From contig CM041298.1 of NCBI GenBank assembly GCA_023052935.1, forward strand, positions 56,518,990 through 56,582,989: a DNA stretch of 64,000 bases, read 5' to 3'. The position numbers were made by a program, and so were the translations under genes. This DNA is from Piezodorus guildinii. Taxonomy: Eukaryota; Arthropoda; Insecta; Hemiptera; Pentatomidae. The stretch's first letter is position 1, and every line of letters begins with the position of its first letter. This document shows positions 1-10,469 of this stretch, one piece after another. Under the pieces are notes generated by a model that made no database searches, was not told the DNA's origin, and worked only from the letters and a program-made list of their open reading frames with translations.

Positions 1-447
1 TCGCCTACCAGTGCTCAGCGCCCCATCCTCACCCATTACTGCCCTTATCTTCCCGTATTTATCTTCCGTAGGATCCACATTTGTTCCCTCCACATTCCAT
101 AATTTACACCGCTTTAATTGTGTTTGATTTCGTTTGTGTTATTAGGACTGTTTACTTTCATAATACTGTTAATTTCGCATGCCGTGAATATCTGAAAAGG
201 AAGTAAAACATGGTTACTAACAAAAGAACAACTCATTCAGAGGGTATTGAAATATACAAATATCAGCCAAAAGGTTTTTAAATAATTGTCATATATATTT
301 TACGCCAAACGGTTCATTCTTCAATTTATACGTTTCGGCCAGAAGCCAATTTATTTAAAAGCTTCAATTTAATTCATGCAATTAATGGTAATATATGGTA
401 TTCTTTAAAAATGGCCTACGACAGAAACGTTGGCAATGAAAAATAAA
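1..447. other. AT-rich non-coding stretch
   Basis: No convincing coding potential, RNA gene or recognisable transposon is visible here. The first 110 bases are less AT-rich than the rest but match nothing I recognise. Confidence 0.5.
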
Positions 448-833
448 TTGAGACGTTGATTTCCAAAAGGTACTATATCCATTCTAGGAAATTTTACAGG
501 AAGCGCGAAAATCTCTCATTACAATATTATTAAACTAGCTAGTTTGGGTCTTTTTGCCTTAAAATTTAGAATTATTTTTTTACTATAATAACAACATCAT
601 ATTAAAGTTATGAAATGAATTTTTTTAGAATGATTTGGAACGAAAATAAATGCGTAATTAGTACTTTTAGAAAATGAACGCATTTCTAAATCGCGTTTTT
701 TAAGGACTTGAGATTTCATTAGATAAATCAAATAAAATATATAGAAAATACTGAATGATGAGAATCCAAATATGTAAAAATATCAATTTCGTAAAAAATG
801 TCCTTTAGTACCTTTTGGAAATCGATGTCTCAA
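448..833. repeat. small element with terminal inverted repeats (MITE-like)
   Basis: The ends are inverted copies of each other: 448-473 begins TTGAGACGTTGATTTCC, and 808-833 read on the other strand begins TTGAGACATCGATTTCC. About 24 of 26 positions match. The interior is AT-rich and non-coding. The right end recurs near 57815-57855, so this is a dispersed family. Classification as a non-autonomous DNA transposon is inference; I saw no clear target duplication. Confidence 0.5.
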
Positions 834-1418
834 CTGTTGAGTGAGAATTGTGGATCGGAATTATTTAAAATCCTATAATTAAAATTCTTGACTAAAAAAC
901 TGTATATATATATATATATGTGTGTGCGTGTGTGCGTGTGTAAGTGTGTATTTAAAAAAAAATATTCTGGGAAATTAAGTCTCCTGAGAATGAAAAACAA
1001 TGAACAGAAAAGGTGGATTTGGTCTGGCTTCATTTAAATACATGCCACCTATTTAGCTACGTTACATAGCCAGCTAATAACTATGAAATTAAAATAACTT
1101 AAATATAAATTAACACTTAATGAATTTAATAGCGCATAATCATAACTATAGTTTAAAAGTATTTGGAAGATTGACCTTTTAGGAGATGGAGAAATTAGTG
1201 ATGTTTGAATATAGTCAAGTACGTTACTTTAAGATAGATGGGTACTGTATACCAATATATGGTGACACAGATCATAAAGGCACTTTAAAGTAGGTAGTTC
1301 TGAAAGAGGGTATTCATAAATCGCTAGGTTGAGATCTTGTGTTTAGGGTAAAGAATCTAACAATATGAATTAGTATTAGTAGACTGTTGTAACCATTACT
1401 GATGTACTTTTACAGTTT
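834..1418. other. AT-rich stretch with TA/TG microsatellite
   Basis: A (TA)n run followed by an interrupted TG/CG run lies at about 903-949. The rest shows no gene or recognisable element. Reading frames across the microsatellite are low-complexity and not supported. Confidence 0.6.
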
Positions 1419-1535
1419 AGTCCTTACAACACATTACCTGACTAGCCAAAAAAATGCTTAAAAAAAATCACGAGAATTTACATGAACTGATTTTTTTTTT
1501 TTTTTTTTTTGGCGCTATATAGGTATGTAAAAGGA
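1419..1535. repeat. dispersed repeat shared with 52383-52500
   Basis: The stretch beginning TCCTTACAACACATTAC, followed by a region containing AATCACGAGAATTTACAT and then GGCGC, matches 52383-52500 (TCCTTACAGCACATTAC ... AATCACGAAAAATTACAT ... GGCGC) in order and spacing, apart from a poly-T expansion at about 1491-1511. No coding content. Class unknown. Confidence 0.5.
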
Positions 1536-1554
1536 AGGTTAAAAAGAAGTCTCA

Positions 1555-2013
1555 CGCTCATGGCACTACTTGTAAAATTTTCGATCGTTTTAGCATTGTC
1601 ATTTAAATATATTACTTGGTAGATTGAAAGGGACTAAATAAAAATTGATAACTTTGGTGAAGATTATACCTCTATTAGATAAGTACACGGGGTAAAATTT
1701 AGTGTCTGAGACTCAACGGGTTTTAAAGATGGTTGATAAGATGAAGGCAACTCTTGCAAGGCAGTAATCTGTGGTGGATTATATTTAAAAAGAAAAAAAG
1801 AAACTGGGTCTCAACCACTAAATTTTATCCTATAGTACTTATCTAAAAAGGTAAAATCTATACGGGTTTTATCAGATTTTATTCAGCTGCTTTAAAGATA
1901 TTTCGCTTTTAATTTTTCTAAACTTGGAAATAAACTCTTTTGAAAAAATATATTAAGGAAATGATAAGGTTAAAACGATCAAAAGTTTTACAAGTAGTGC
2001 AATCATAAGACCA
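1555..2013. repeat. imperfect palindrome (foldback-like element)
   Basis: The left arm starts near 1565 (CACTACTTGTAAAATTTTC, then GATCGTTTTAGC). It returns in inverted form at about 1971-2007 (TTAAAACGATCAAAAG, then TTTTACAAGTAGTG). Inner blocks also pair: 1682-1713 (contains GTAAAATTTAGTG) with about 1803-1845 (contains CACTAAATTTTATCC). Spacing is preserved on both sides, giving a hairpin of about 460 bases with a short centre. No coding content. Confidence 0.55.
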
Positions 2014-2224
2014 TTCAAGGAAAAAAAACAACTAAATTTATACTACTTAAACTCATCGTATGGATGGGTAAATTTGTATTAATTTTAATATTTTTTTCAC
2101 AATAATTTAATAATTATAAAAAAATAAAAAAAAGCTAAAGATGAGTGTCGTTTCCATTATATACTTTTCTCGTTAAATGTCTCGTTTTCATTTTTTTAAA
2201 ACCACTCTCTTCACTTTTAAGGAA

Positions 2225-2226
<2 letters not shown>

Positions 2227-2259
<33 letters not shown>
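2227..2259 (+). repeat. poly-A tract of 33 bases
   Basis: An uninterrupted A run, then TTAAGGAAATAAATTG, which echoes the GGAAATAA before it. It could be the tail of an old retroposed sequence, but nothing recognisable precedes it. Confidence 0.7.
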
Positions 2260-2261
<2 letters not shown>

Positions 2262-2589
2262 AAGGAAATAAATTGTGAAACAAAAAGTATAATTCATATC
2301 CTTGTCTTATTGGTAGTATTTTTATTTTTATTTATTTATTTTTATTTTTTCGTATATATTACAATTTGTCATAATAGACAATAATAATAGTGCTACAGGA
2401 TCTCATTCATACAATATAAACAAAATAAAAGTTAAATTACATAAAATAAAATCAAAATAAATAAACGTATACAATAACATTTGTAGACAAAATAAATACA
2501 AATAAATAAAGTTAACAAATAAATAAACAAAACATGTCACATTCATACCTATGTACAATATTTACAATCAGCTCGGGAACCCGGACGGG

Positions 2590-2619
2590 GCTTGTCCCCC
2601 CACTTGTGGAAGGACAAGC
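2590..2619 (-). other. stem-loop in GC-rich insert of the Jockey copy 1 3'UTR
   Basis: GCTTGTCC (2590-2597) and GGACAAGC (2612-2619) form a perfect 8-bp stem. It lies inside a GC-rich segment (about 2570-2715) that is absent from the 3'UTR of copy 2. LINE 3'UTR hairpins can be recognised by the element's own reverse transcriptase; that role here is only inference. Confidence 0.4.
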
Positions 2620-2760
2620 AGAGTCCAAAGGATCCCAGCGCCTCCCTCTCAGCTGCATCACTGGTGAGAGCCAGCGGTAGCTAAGTGAGGGCGCTATAGC
2701 CACAATCACACCGCACTTGAGAGGAGAATCTGACCAGTGTCAGAACTCCAGCATATGTAT

Positions 2761-5429
2761 TTACAATATATCTCGGAGCCACTGCCGTTTCAACCTTCTA
2801 GGTGGGTTGTATGGATGAGTGGAGCTGGATAGGGATCGTGCTAAAGGATTAGGATGATGAATGAGGTTCTGATGGAATTTGGAAAATTTGGATGGAATTA
2901 GGTCTGAAATAAATGGAACATTAAGGTCGTGGTGCAAGGTATAGTTGGATACATAATAAGGAGCATTTACTATTATTCGGAGGACTTTGGATTGAAAGGA
3001 TTGAATGCGTTTGATGTTAGAACGTTTAGCTGTCCCCCACAGTTCAAGTCCGTAGGTCCAGATGGGCTTCAGTATTGTCTTATAAATTAATAATTTGTTC
3101 TCAACTGTAAGTTCAGATTTTCTGTTTAATAGTCTGCATAACTGTCCGAATCGTCGATTGAGTTCTTTTCTTTTAAGTCTTGTATGTGGGTTCCACGTCA
3201 GTCTTTTGTCTTGTAGTAAGCCAAGATAGCGGACTGTATCTGAAGGAGGAATAGGAATGGAATTGAAGTAAACTGGCGGACAGGAGTTTCGTCGAAGAGT
3301 GAAGGTTACGTGTTTGCATTTGGCCTCGTTCACCTTTATGCGTCAAGCACCACACCAGTCTTCGATAAGACAAAGGTGTCTTTGCAGGATTAAGGATGCT
3401 GTTTCGGGATCGGAACTGGATGATAGGATGGCGGTGTCGTCGACAAATGTTGCTAGAAAGGTGTCAGGATGATTAGGAATATCAGCGGTGTAAAGGATGT
3501 AGAGAACGGGTCCCAGGACGCTGCCTGAGTTTAATAAAAGTTGGAAAATTCTACACCACCGCGTACTTGAAAGGAGCGGTTTGAGAGATAGGATCTTAGA
3601 ATGAGGTAGAGAGACTGGGGTAAATGCGTTTTAAGCTTGAAGAGTAATCCAGCGTGCCATACTCGGTCAAAAGCTTGCGTTATGTCCAGAAACGCACGAG
3701 AACAATACTCTTTGCATTCGAGGGCTGAGGAAATATGGTCTACAACTCGGAGTCCTTGTTGAACAGTGGAATGATGAGAACGGAAACCAAACTAGTGGGA
3801 AGGAAGGTTCTGAGATTCTAATATAGGCAGGATTCGTTTTAGAAGGAGCTTTTCGAAGATTTTTGAGAGGATGGGGAGTAGACTAATAGGTCTGTAGGAT
3901 GAAGTGTTACTGGAAGGTTTACCTGGTTTTAGGAATAGAATGATTGTGGAATGTTTCCATAAGAGAGGAAAATAGGTGGTGCGAAGGATGCAGTTGTAGA
4001 TGTATGTAAGAAAAATAATGGCTTTCTGGGGAAGTTGTCGCAGGATCTGGGGGGTAAGGAGATCGTGTCCAGGAGATTTACGAAGGGTCAGTTTTTGAAG
4101 AAGATATTTCACCTCAGATGGATTAATAGCTTTAGGAGGTAGGGAAAGAGGTATTGGTGAGAAAAGGAATTCTTGAACTGTTGTGGTATGATTTCTGTTG
4201 GATTCCGGGTGAGGAGTGAATACTTTGGAGAGGTGTGTGGCGAATTCCTCGGCTTTATCTTCATCAGACGTAGCCCAGGAGTCATCACCACGCCGGAGAG
4301 GATGGGAAACTTTGTGGTATTTTAGGATCTTTTTGGTCACACTCCACAGGGAATTATCTCGAGTTGATAGAGAGGAGAGGTAGGAATTAAAGGACTGGGA
4401 ACGGAAGGTCGCCAACTCCCACTTTAATTGCCTACAATAAAAGTTATAGGAGCGGCGATCTGTTGGGTGTCGGGTTCTTTGCCATAATGATCTGGCTCGG
4501 CGTTTTGCATGGATGAGGTCAGCTAGGTGTTGAGGTAAATGGATTTGCTGAGGAGTTCTATTGGAGTGCTTAGGAGAGGAGGCAGTCCAGACAGCTTGCT
4601 GAATGGCGGTAGTAAAGGAGTAGACGGAATCATCAAGGTCATCCAGTGTTTTGAGGGTCACACTGAGGTCAATATTATCGGTGAGGATTTTGCGGAAGAG
4701 GTTCCAGTTGACAGGGCCTCGGATAAATGAAGGTGGAATGGTTTTCGGAATAGGAGTTAGGGATACTTTAAGGATCAGTGGACTATGGTCAGAGGATAGT
4801 TCATCAAGGCGAGTTACAGAACAGTTCAGGGAGCCTAATCCGCTGTGGATGAAGAAGTCGAGGATATCTGGATTACGGTTAGGATCTGTTGGCCAGTAGG
4901 TAGGGGAGTCAGGAGGTAGGAGGTTAAAATTTCGGGAATTCAGAGCAGTCAGCAAATTTCTTCCACGAGAATTCGTGGTTCTAGAACCCCACTGCTGGTG
5001 CTTGGCGTTTAGATCTCCACCTAGAATAAAATGATTTCCTAGGGAATCCAGGAAGGATGCAAATTCGGTGTTGGAAATGGAGTGTTTGGGAGGGCAATAT
5101 GCTGATGTAATAGTTACCGGATAGGAAAAAGTCTTGATTACTATTGCTGTGGCTTGCAGGAAATCATAGGTAGGAAGTGGAAGTAAATGATGAGAGAGGG
5201 ATTGGTGGACAATGATAGCAGAACCGGCATGAGCTTTGCCGTCTGGGTGGTCTGTACGGTATGTTACGTACTGCGGTATTTTGAAAAGCTGTTTAGTGGT
5301 TAGTCTAGTTTCAGTAATAAGTGCAACGTCAATTGTTTTGTCTTGCAACAACGCTGTTAGTTCGTCAGTGTGATTTCTAACACCATTCGCATTACAAAGG
5401 AGAATGGATAAGGAATTAGGTGAGGTCAT
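2761..5429 (-). pseudogene. Jockey copy 1 ORF2: endonuclease and reverse transcriptase, broken
   Basis: The protein would nick target DNA and reverse-transcribe the element RNA at the nick. N-terminal AP-like endonuclease motifs are visible: NANG, ITETRL, GGDLNAKH and SSDHSP. The reverse transcriptase begins about residue 430 (KSPGHDLLTPQIL, SYRPISLLPILSKIFEKL). The first 545 codons are open and start with ATG at 5427-5429. A CAG-to-TAG change (3789-3791) ends that frame in the segment corresponding to PSHQFGF of copy 2. Further disruption lies near 3520-3560, where the sequence around the GVPQGS loop is altered. The C-terminal domain is open again from 3333 to 2761. The pair of stop and start between ORF1 and ORF2 is TAAATG. 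Confidence 0.85.
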
Positions 5430-6742
5430 TTATGGTTTTTGTAAGGCAGGAATGAGATTTGATACAAGGTTCGTAAGTAGTGATATTAGAGGCATAACGA
5501 GGGATTTGATTTCGGAGATGAAGGATGTCATGAGACTGGTAAGGTCTGTGACATTTGATGGAGAAGGGATATGAGAAATTTGATGTTGAGGAGTTTTTTG
5601 AAGAATAGGAAAATTTTGCGGAATAGTTTGTTGTGGAATAGGTGGATTATGCTGAGGTAAACGTTGTTTCGGCAGGGCCTCGGCTTCATCACTCTGGTCC
5701 CACCTCCAAGTAAGTGGGCAAATGAGACATTGGAATCTACAAATTTAGATGGTTCTCTTCTAGATCTTGTTATTCTTGCTGTTTCTGGTTCTTGAGGTTT
5801 TTGAAATCTGGTCTTTAGATTTTTATATATTTGGCATCCCTTGTAGTTGGCTGGATGGTCCTTGAGGCAATGAGCACATACTGCGGGTGATGACTTCGGT
5901 TTAGTGCATTCTCCTGTCCTATGCTCTTCTCCGCATTTCACACAGCGTGGTATATGGTGGCAATAAGATTTAGTATGGCCATATGCCTGACAATTATGGC
6001 ATTGGACTATATCCTTCTTCATATAGGGCTTCTCAACTCTTACACAGCTGTAGTACAGTCGTTTAAGATCGTAGATTTTTTCGACTCTTGTCGATGGTTC
6101 TAGATCAACAAAAAACATTGGAAGTTGAACTTTATCTTTCAAAACGTTAGTGACTTGGCGCACCTTATATCCCATCTCCATCAGTTCCTCTTTAATAACT
6201 TCAGTTGGTGTCGAGGGATGCAAGTTTCTTATTACAACCCTCAGTGCTCTCTCCTGGCGTAGATGATAAGTATGGAACTCGGCCTTGGTGTCTGTCAGAT
6301 ATTTTACTACTTTCTTGTAGGTTTCAGCACTATCCGGAGATATTTTAGTGTCATTTGTTCTATTCAGACATGAGTAGCTACCAGGGTTGGTTAATTTATT
6401 ATGTTGTGCACAAAGAAGTTGAAAATTTTTAATATTTTTGACAAATATCGGGGGAGGTATTGGTTCCCTTGGTGTAGGGGCAGATTCCATGTCTTCTTTT
6501 TCACTATGGAGGATTTGAAATGGATTCGGTGTGAAAAAAGGAGATTCATCTGTCATCTCCTGTGATGATGGGCCAGGCTGGGGTTCAGATTTCAAAGTGT
6601 TACTTGAAGGGTTCGCTTGTGTTGGTAATTTCTTATTGTTATCACGACGGGGTCTTTGTTTAGTGGGAGACGAATTTGAACCTGCTGATCTTGATCTTTT
6701 ACTTGACGTTTTAGAAGACATCACTTCATGAAAATATCGCAT
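5430..6742 (-). pseudogene. Jockey copy 1 ORF1: PRE/CCHC RNA-binding protein, frameshifted near its end
   Basis: This is the gag-like nucleic-acid-binding protein of Jockey elements, which coats element RNA. It has a basic, Ser-rich N-terminus, a PRE-type domain (RALRVVIRNLHPSTPTE) and three zinc knuckles: CHNCQAYGHTKSYC, CVKCGEEHRTGEC and a third CxxC-type with HPANYKGC. About 330 residues align well with ORF1 of copy 2. After LLGGG a one-base frameshift near 5700 sends the frame to an early stop at 5528. The ancestral stop is at 5430-5432, directly before the ORF2 start. Two ATGs seven codons apart (6742 and 6721) could both serve. Confidence 0.85.
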
Positions 6743-7053
6743 TTCATATATAAAAAAAATATAGTAATATAAGAATGTTAAAGAGAAACAAGTAATAAGT
6801 ATATATTCCCAATACCAGCAATCAGCTGATATGAGGAAATATGGCTACCCTTTGTGTCAAGCCTATTGACTCTGCATTCACTGTTTGCGATAAAAAAAAT
6901 TAATCTGCTTACCGAAATAATACTCCAAACCTTACTGCTGTTGATGTCCAAAAAGCTGGCCACTTTTTTCGAGGCCGGAATCGATGAAAATCCTTTTGAA
7001 AAATCAAAAATCTCAGAGACGAAGTTAAGTGCGACTGTTACCATCTGGCGCAT
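6743..7053 (-). promoter_or_regulatory. Jockey copy 1 5'UTR, probable internal promoter region
   Basis: The segment aligns in blocks with the 5' ends of copies 2 and 3 (GTAACAGTC, GTCTCTGAGATTTTTG, TTTCGGTAAGCA, ATCAGCTGATTGC). Jockey elements carry their promoter inside the 5'UTR, so promoter function is inferred from family knowledge. A splice-donor-like TTTCGGTAAGC is kept in copies 1 and 2, in changed form in copy 3. Confidence 0.5.
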
Positions 7054-8164
7054 CTTTTTTTTTTTTAATATGTCTACGAAATTACAAGAATTAAAAAGAT
7101 GTTTTCAGCTGTGAGCTGACTTGAAACGGCTACAAAACTTAAAGTATTAGCCAGAAAAATATATTTATCTACGTTTTTATATTCAAGAAAGAAAAAGGAA
7201 TGAGCGGACAAAAAGTCATGAAAATGAACAATGTTGAGCAGTAAAATTAATTAAAATTGGACAATTTAAAATGGTTTGATCCATATTTAATTTGATATTT
7301 ATTGACAATGATGAAATAATTCTGTATCTTTTAGTGGATCTGAAAATGGAATGGTGTTAAACAGAACAAGTAGTAAATGCCAGTTAGTTGGTTTTAAGGG
7401 CTACATCGAATTCGCTTAGGCTAAATCGATCTTATGATGAAACAATAACCATAAGTACTACTTGATTCAATTAGGTTATACCATCACAAACATTTATGGT
7501 CTCAATAAACAATAAATAAAGTAGATTAATTTAATTACATCATAAAAATCTCATATATCAAGTATTATAGCTATAATTATAGTAAATCTTGATTTTATTT
7601 TCATTGATTCCTCATGAATTCCGATAATAGGGCGGTAAGAAGTATTATTTCTCTTCTTTTGTGATTCCTTCAGGAATCCCTCAGAGTTATATATATATAT
7701 ATATATACATACATTTTATTTTTTTATTAACGTAAGAATGTCAGGATCAATATAGTGAAAATTACGATTCACTGTTTGATGTGTATACTCTTTACAGTAT
7801 CAATTCATGCAGGCTACTCGAAAATCGGACTCAATAATACTGCTAATGTTTATTCATCTGTGAAATATTTTGGGTAATAATAATAATAAATTGCCTTTAC
7901 TTCTTTGAGGAATTATCTGTAGAAAGCACTGATAAAAAAAAAAAAAAAAAACCTCTTCTGACATTTTATTTGTGGTGATTTTTTTTTTTTCTATTCCCGA
8001 CACATTAACCTTCACCGCCTATTCTCCCTGCATTCCTCATAACCTTCCAAGAACAAGTTCTATCCAGTCAAGAAATTTTGTTTTGACATATACAGATGCT
8101 CCTTTAAAAATTTGGTATTAGTCAATGCCTTGGCCTGGCAATAAATGAATTGAAAGATTGATTC
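7054..8164. other. AT-rich stretch between elements
   Basis: No gene seen. About 7125-7265 resembles 52540-52660 (shared blocks such as TTTTATATTCA then GAAAG and CATGAAAAT versus CACGAAAAT), suggesting an old shared repeat. A short (TA)n lies near 7690-7707, an A run near 7934 and a T run near 7980. Confidence 0.45.
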
Positions 8165-8690
8165 TTAATATAGATTTCATCCTCCTTTACCGGTAACGAG
8201 CTTGCGGACCGGGCAGCGAAGCAGGCGCTCACACTGCCAGGGAGAGGAACAGCCATCTTGACCCGTCTGAACTCAGTGAACCGCTCAGAAAGCAAGAAGA
8301 TGACCGATGGCAGAAAATGTGGGACGATAGCCAGGTAAGCAAACTGAAGCATATAAAACAAACAGTGAAACCCTGGTCTACATCTAGCCGTAGCAGCCGC
8401 AGGGAGGAGGTCGCGTTGACCCGGCTGAGGATAGGACACTCGCGGCTAACGCACTCTTATCTTTTTGCTAGGCAGCCGGTGCCCCGATGCCAGCACTGTG
8501 ATGGAACCCTTACCATTCGGCATATTTTTTCAAGAATGCCCTTATTATTCATCACACTGAATAAAATTGGACTAAGCCCGAATATTTCAGCGGTGCTGGG
8601 TGATAGAGAGAAAATCATTAAATTAGTTTTTGATTTTCTTAAGGAGCAGTCATTATTATGGAAATTATAAAGACCATTCCTAATCAGTTA
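8165..8690 (+). pseudogene. 3' tail of an I/R1-like LINE ORF2 with RNase H end, 5'-truncated
   Basis: The first part reads GNELADRAAKQAL, the end of the RNase H domain carried by I-group LINEs. After a frameshift near 8310 the frame gives MWDDSQVSKL, KPWSTSSRSSRREEVALTRL and RIGHSRLTHSYLF, a conserved C-terminal block of insect LINE ORF2 proteins, then a zinc-like CQHCDGTLTIRHIF. The upstream domains are missing, as expected of a 5'-truncated insertion. The frame ends at 8670. Clade placement is from these motifs and is not certain. Confidence 0.7.
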
Positions 8691-9274
8691 GGATTACTAG
8701 TATTAGCTTTTTAAACTATTGTTTACATAAAAATATTTTTTCTTTCTTTATTTTTTTTATTTATTTATTATTTATTTTATTTTTTTTATTATTATTTTTG
8801 TTTTTCTTTCTTTCTCTCAATCACTCAAATGAAAAAAAAAGGTTAAATCATCAAATAATAATGAAAATCATCAATTCAATCATATGATTGATTTTGCAAA
8901 GGCGAATTCGATGTGGGCCGTATTGACTGGTACCCATAAGAATTATTTCCAGTTGTTAGGTTATTAAAGGGCTTGCGGACTTTAGACTTGAAGGTACTTA
9001 AATATTCTATACGGGACTTGGGACCGCCTCAGGGTTCGCCATAGGCCCTAAAGTCACGCAGAGCGTTAATGTTGATTTAGTTTTACCATTAAAAGCTCCC
9101 AGCTTTACTGAATCAAATTAATATACAATTTTGGGTAAAATTATAATAGATTCACGCTACAAGAAGACCTAAGAGAAGCATGTTTATCAATATTTTCATT
9201 ATTATTATTATTATTATTTATTTATTTTAAAAAAAACAGTCCAGTTAGATATTTTAACTGTTAACTGGTCGACA
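8691..9274. other. low-complexity and AT-rich spacer
   Basis: A T-rich run (8735-8815) follows the LINE tail and may be its degraded 3' end. A (TTA)n run is at about 9198-9221. No coding or RNA gene seen. Confidence 0.5.
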
Positions 9275-9545
9275 TCTATAATAAGAGGTGAGTCGGCCTG
9301 GATTACGCTCAGCCGCAAGGTATTACACCTAATATTTGGGGACCTAGTTTATAGAGAATTGGTGTGTCCGAGGAAGGTCTCTATACTCAAGGAGTATTTA
9401 TGTGAAGTTTGGTGACAATTAGACGACGGATAGTCGTGTGGTAACTAAAAACTTTATTAATAGTTTTCGGTATTCATCGGCCTAATCTTGTGCGGGCTCG
9501 AACTGGACCTCCCCCACCATCTCGTCAGCAACAGCGCCATCTGAT
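9275..9545 (-). mobile_element. SINE-A copy (tRNA-derived), diverged
   Basis: The body CGGCCTGGATTACGCTCAGC, then a stretch ending TTTATAGAGAATTGGTGTG, matches 22076-22150 (GGCCGAGATCACGCTCAGC ... TTTATAGAGGCAAGGTGTG). On the minus strand the head includes AGTTCGAGCCC, a B-box-like match, near 9500. SINEs are copied by LINE machinery and transcribed by RNA polymerase III. Confidence 0.55.
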
Positions 9546-9628
9546 TAATATTTGTTTTGGTAGAGCCCAATAACTCGTAAATAAATTTATTTATTTTATT
9601 TCACTCACTAACAACAATCTTAGCTAAA

Positions 9629-10426
9629 ATGGCCTATGATGAAAAATTAGATACCATCATAAAAAAACTAGAAAAGCTAGATCATTTGGATACGAAGATA
9701 GAAGGTTTAAGCTCTAAATTCGAAAAAGAATTTACCACCTTAAAAAATTACGTAGAAAACTTAAAGAAATCATTCACGGAACAAGATAATAATTTCAGAA
9801 AGAACAATCTAATTTTATTCAATTTGCCAGAAAACCCAGATGAAAAAGATTGGGACTTGGAAGAAAATATTGGTTTATTATTAAAAGATGTTTTTAAATC
9901 GCAGTACGATTCAACTGCGCTTGATTTCGTTAAAAGAATGGGACCTAAAAAGGGTTTTAAACGTCCTGTACTAATAAGGTTTTTGGCTTACAGAACTAAA
10001 ATGGCGATACTGAGATCAGCTAGAAATCTTAAAGGAACGGGCTTATCTTTATCTGAAGATTTTCCGCCGCATATAAGAGCTATAAGAAAGCAGCTCTATC
10101 CCTATTGGAAGACGGTGAGGGAAGAGAAAAAAAAAGCCTATATGAAATACGACAAATTATATATAGACGGTAAATTATGGAGCTTAGACGAGCTGCAGGC
10201 TGGGTTTCGAACCGAAGATAATCTCTCAGAAGATAGCGAAGGGGATGATTCATCGCAAGCTACAGGCACAGAAAATTTTTCGGACGGTACCCTTAGGCGC
10301 TGGCTGAAGGAAGGCAAACTTATTAAGAAAAGGAATCCATCGAAGAAGAGGAAAACCGAAAGGTCGCCGCGCCCCCGCTCTTCTTTTCGTCGCCTCGAGA
10401 AATCAGAAAGGGAAGATAAAATGTGA
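9629..10426 (+). CDS. LINE ORF1 protein with coiled coil and RRM-like region
   Basis: This 265-residue protein starts with ATG (MAYDEKLDTI). Residues 1-55 are a heptad-rich, charged coiled coil (IIKKLEKLDHLDTKIEGL). Residues 58-145 hold NNLILFNLPENP, RPVLIRFLAYRTKMAILRSA and LSLSEDFPPHIRA, the pattern of the RRM-like and C-terminal domains of L1-like ORF1 proteins and related insect ORF1s. The last 45 residues are strongly basic. Such proteins trimerise and bind element RNA. The frame is uninterrupted, and its end overlaps the ORF2 frame, which is open from at least 10421. Confidence 0.75.
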   Translation: MAYDEKLDTIIKKLEKLDHLDTKIEGLSSKFEKEFTTLKNYVENLKKSFTEQDNNFRKNNLILFNLPENPDEKDWDLEENIGLLLKDVFKSQYDSTALDFVKRMGPKKGFKRPVLIRFLAYRTKMAILRSARNLKGTGLSLSEDFPPHIRAIRKQLYPYWKTVREEKKKAYMKYDKLYIDGKLWSLDELQAGFRTEDNLSEDSEGDDSSQATGTENFSDGTLRRWLKEGKLIKKRNPSKKRKTERSPRPRSSFRRLEKSEREDKM

Positions 10427-10469
10427 TGAAAATGGTAAACAAAACGGCAATAAACCAGGTATCCCCATC

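Larger units (their letters stand above)
2340..7053 (-). mobile_element. Jockey-type non-LTR retrotransposon, copy 1, near full length but inactive
   Basis: Order on the minus strand: 5'UTR (about 7053-6743), ORF1 with PRE and CCHC domains (6742-5430), ORF2 with endonuclease and reverse transcriptase (5429-2761), 3'UTR (2760 to about 2340). The 5' end is placed by alignment with copies 2 and 3, whose first bases also include GATGCGC or AATGCGC. The 3' end runs into T-rich DNA and no target duplication could be defined. It is a more distant subfamily than copies 2 and 3, as the 3'UTR and many ORF residues differ. Confidence 0.85.

Noticed and set aside
830..1033. Open frame across a TA/TG microsatellite
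   Set aside because: The peptide is a run of HTHTRTHIYIYIY encoded by simple repeats; not a gene.
4539..4899. Plus-strand frames inside Jockey copy 1 ORF2
   Set aside because: They are antisense shadows of the endonuclease gene; similar shadows recur at 30746 and 54418 for the same reason.
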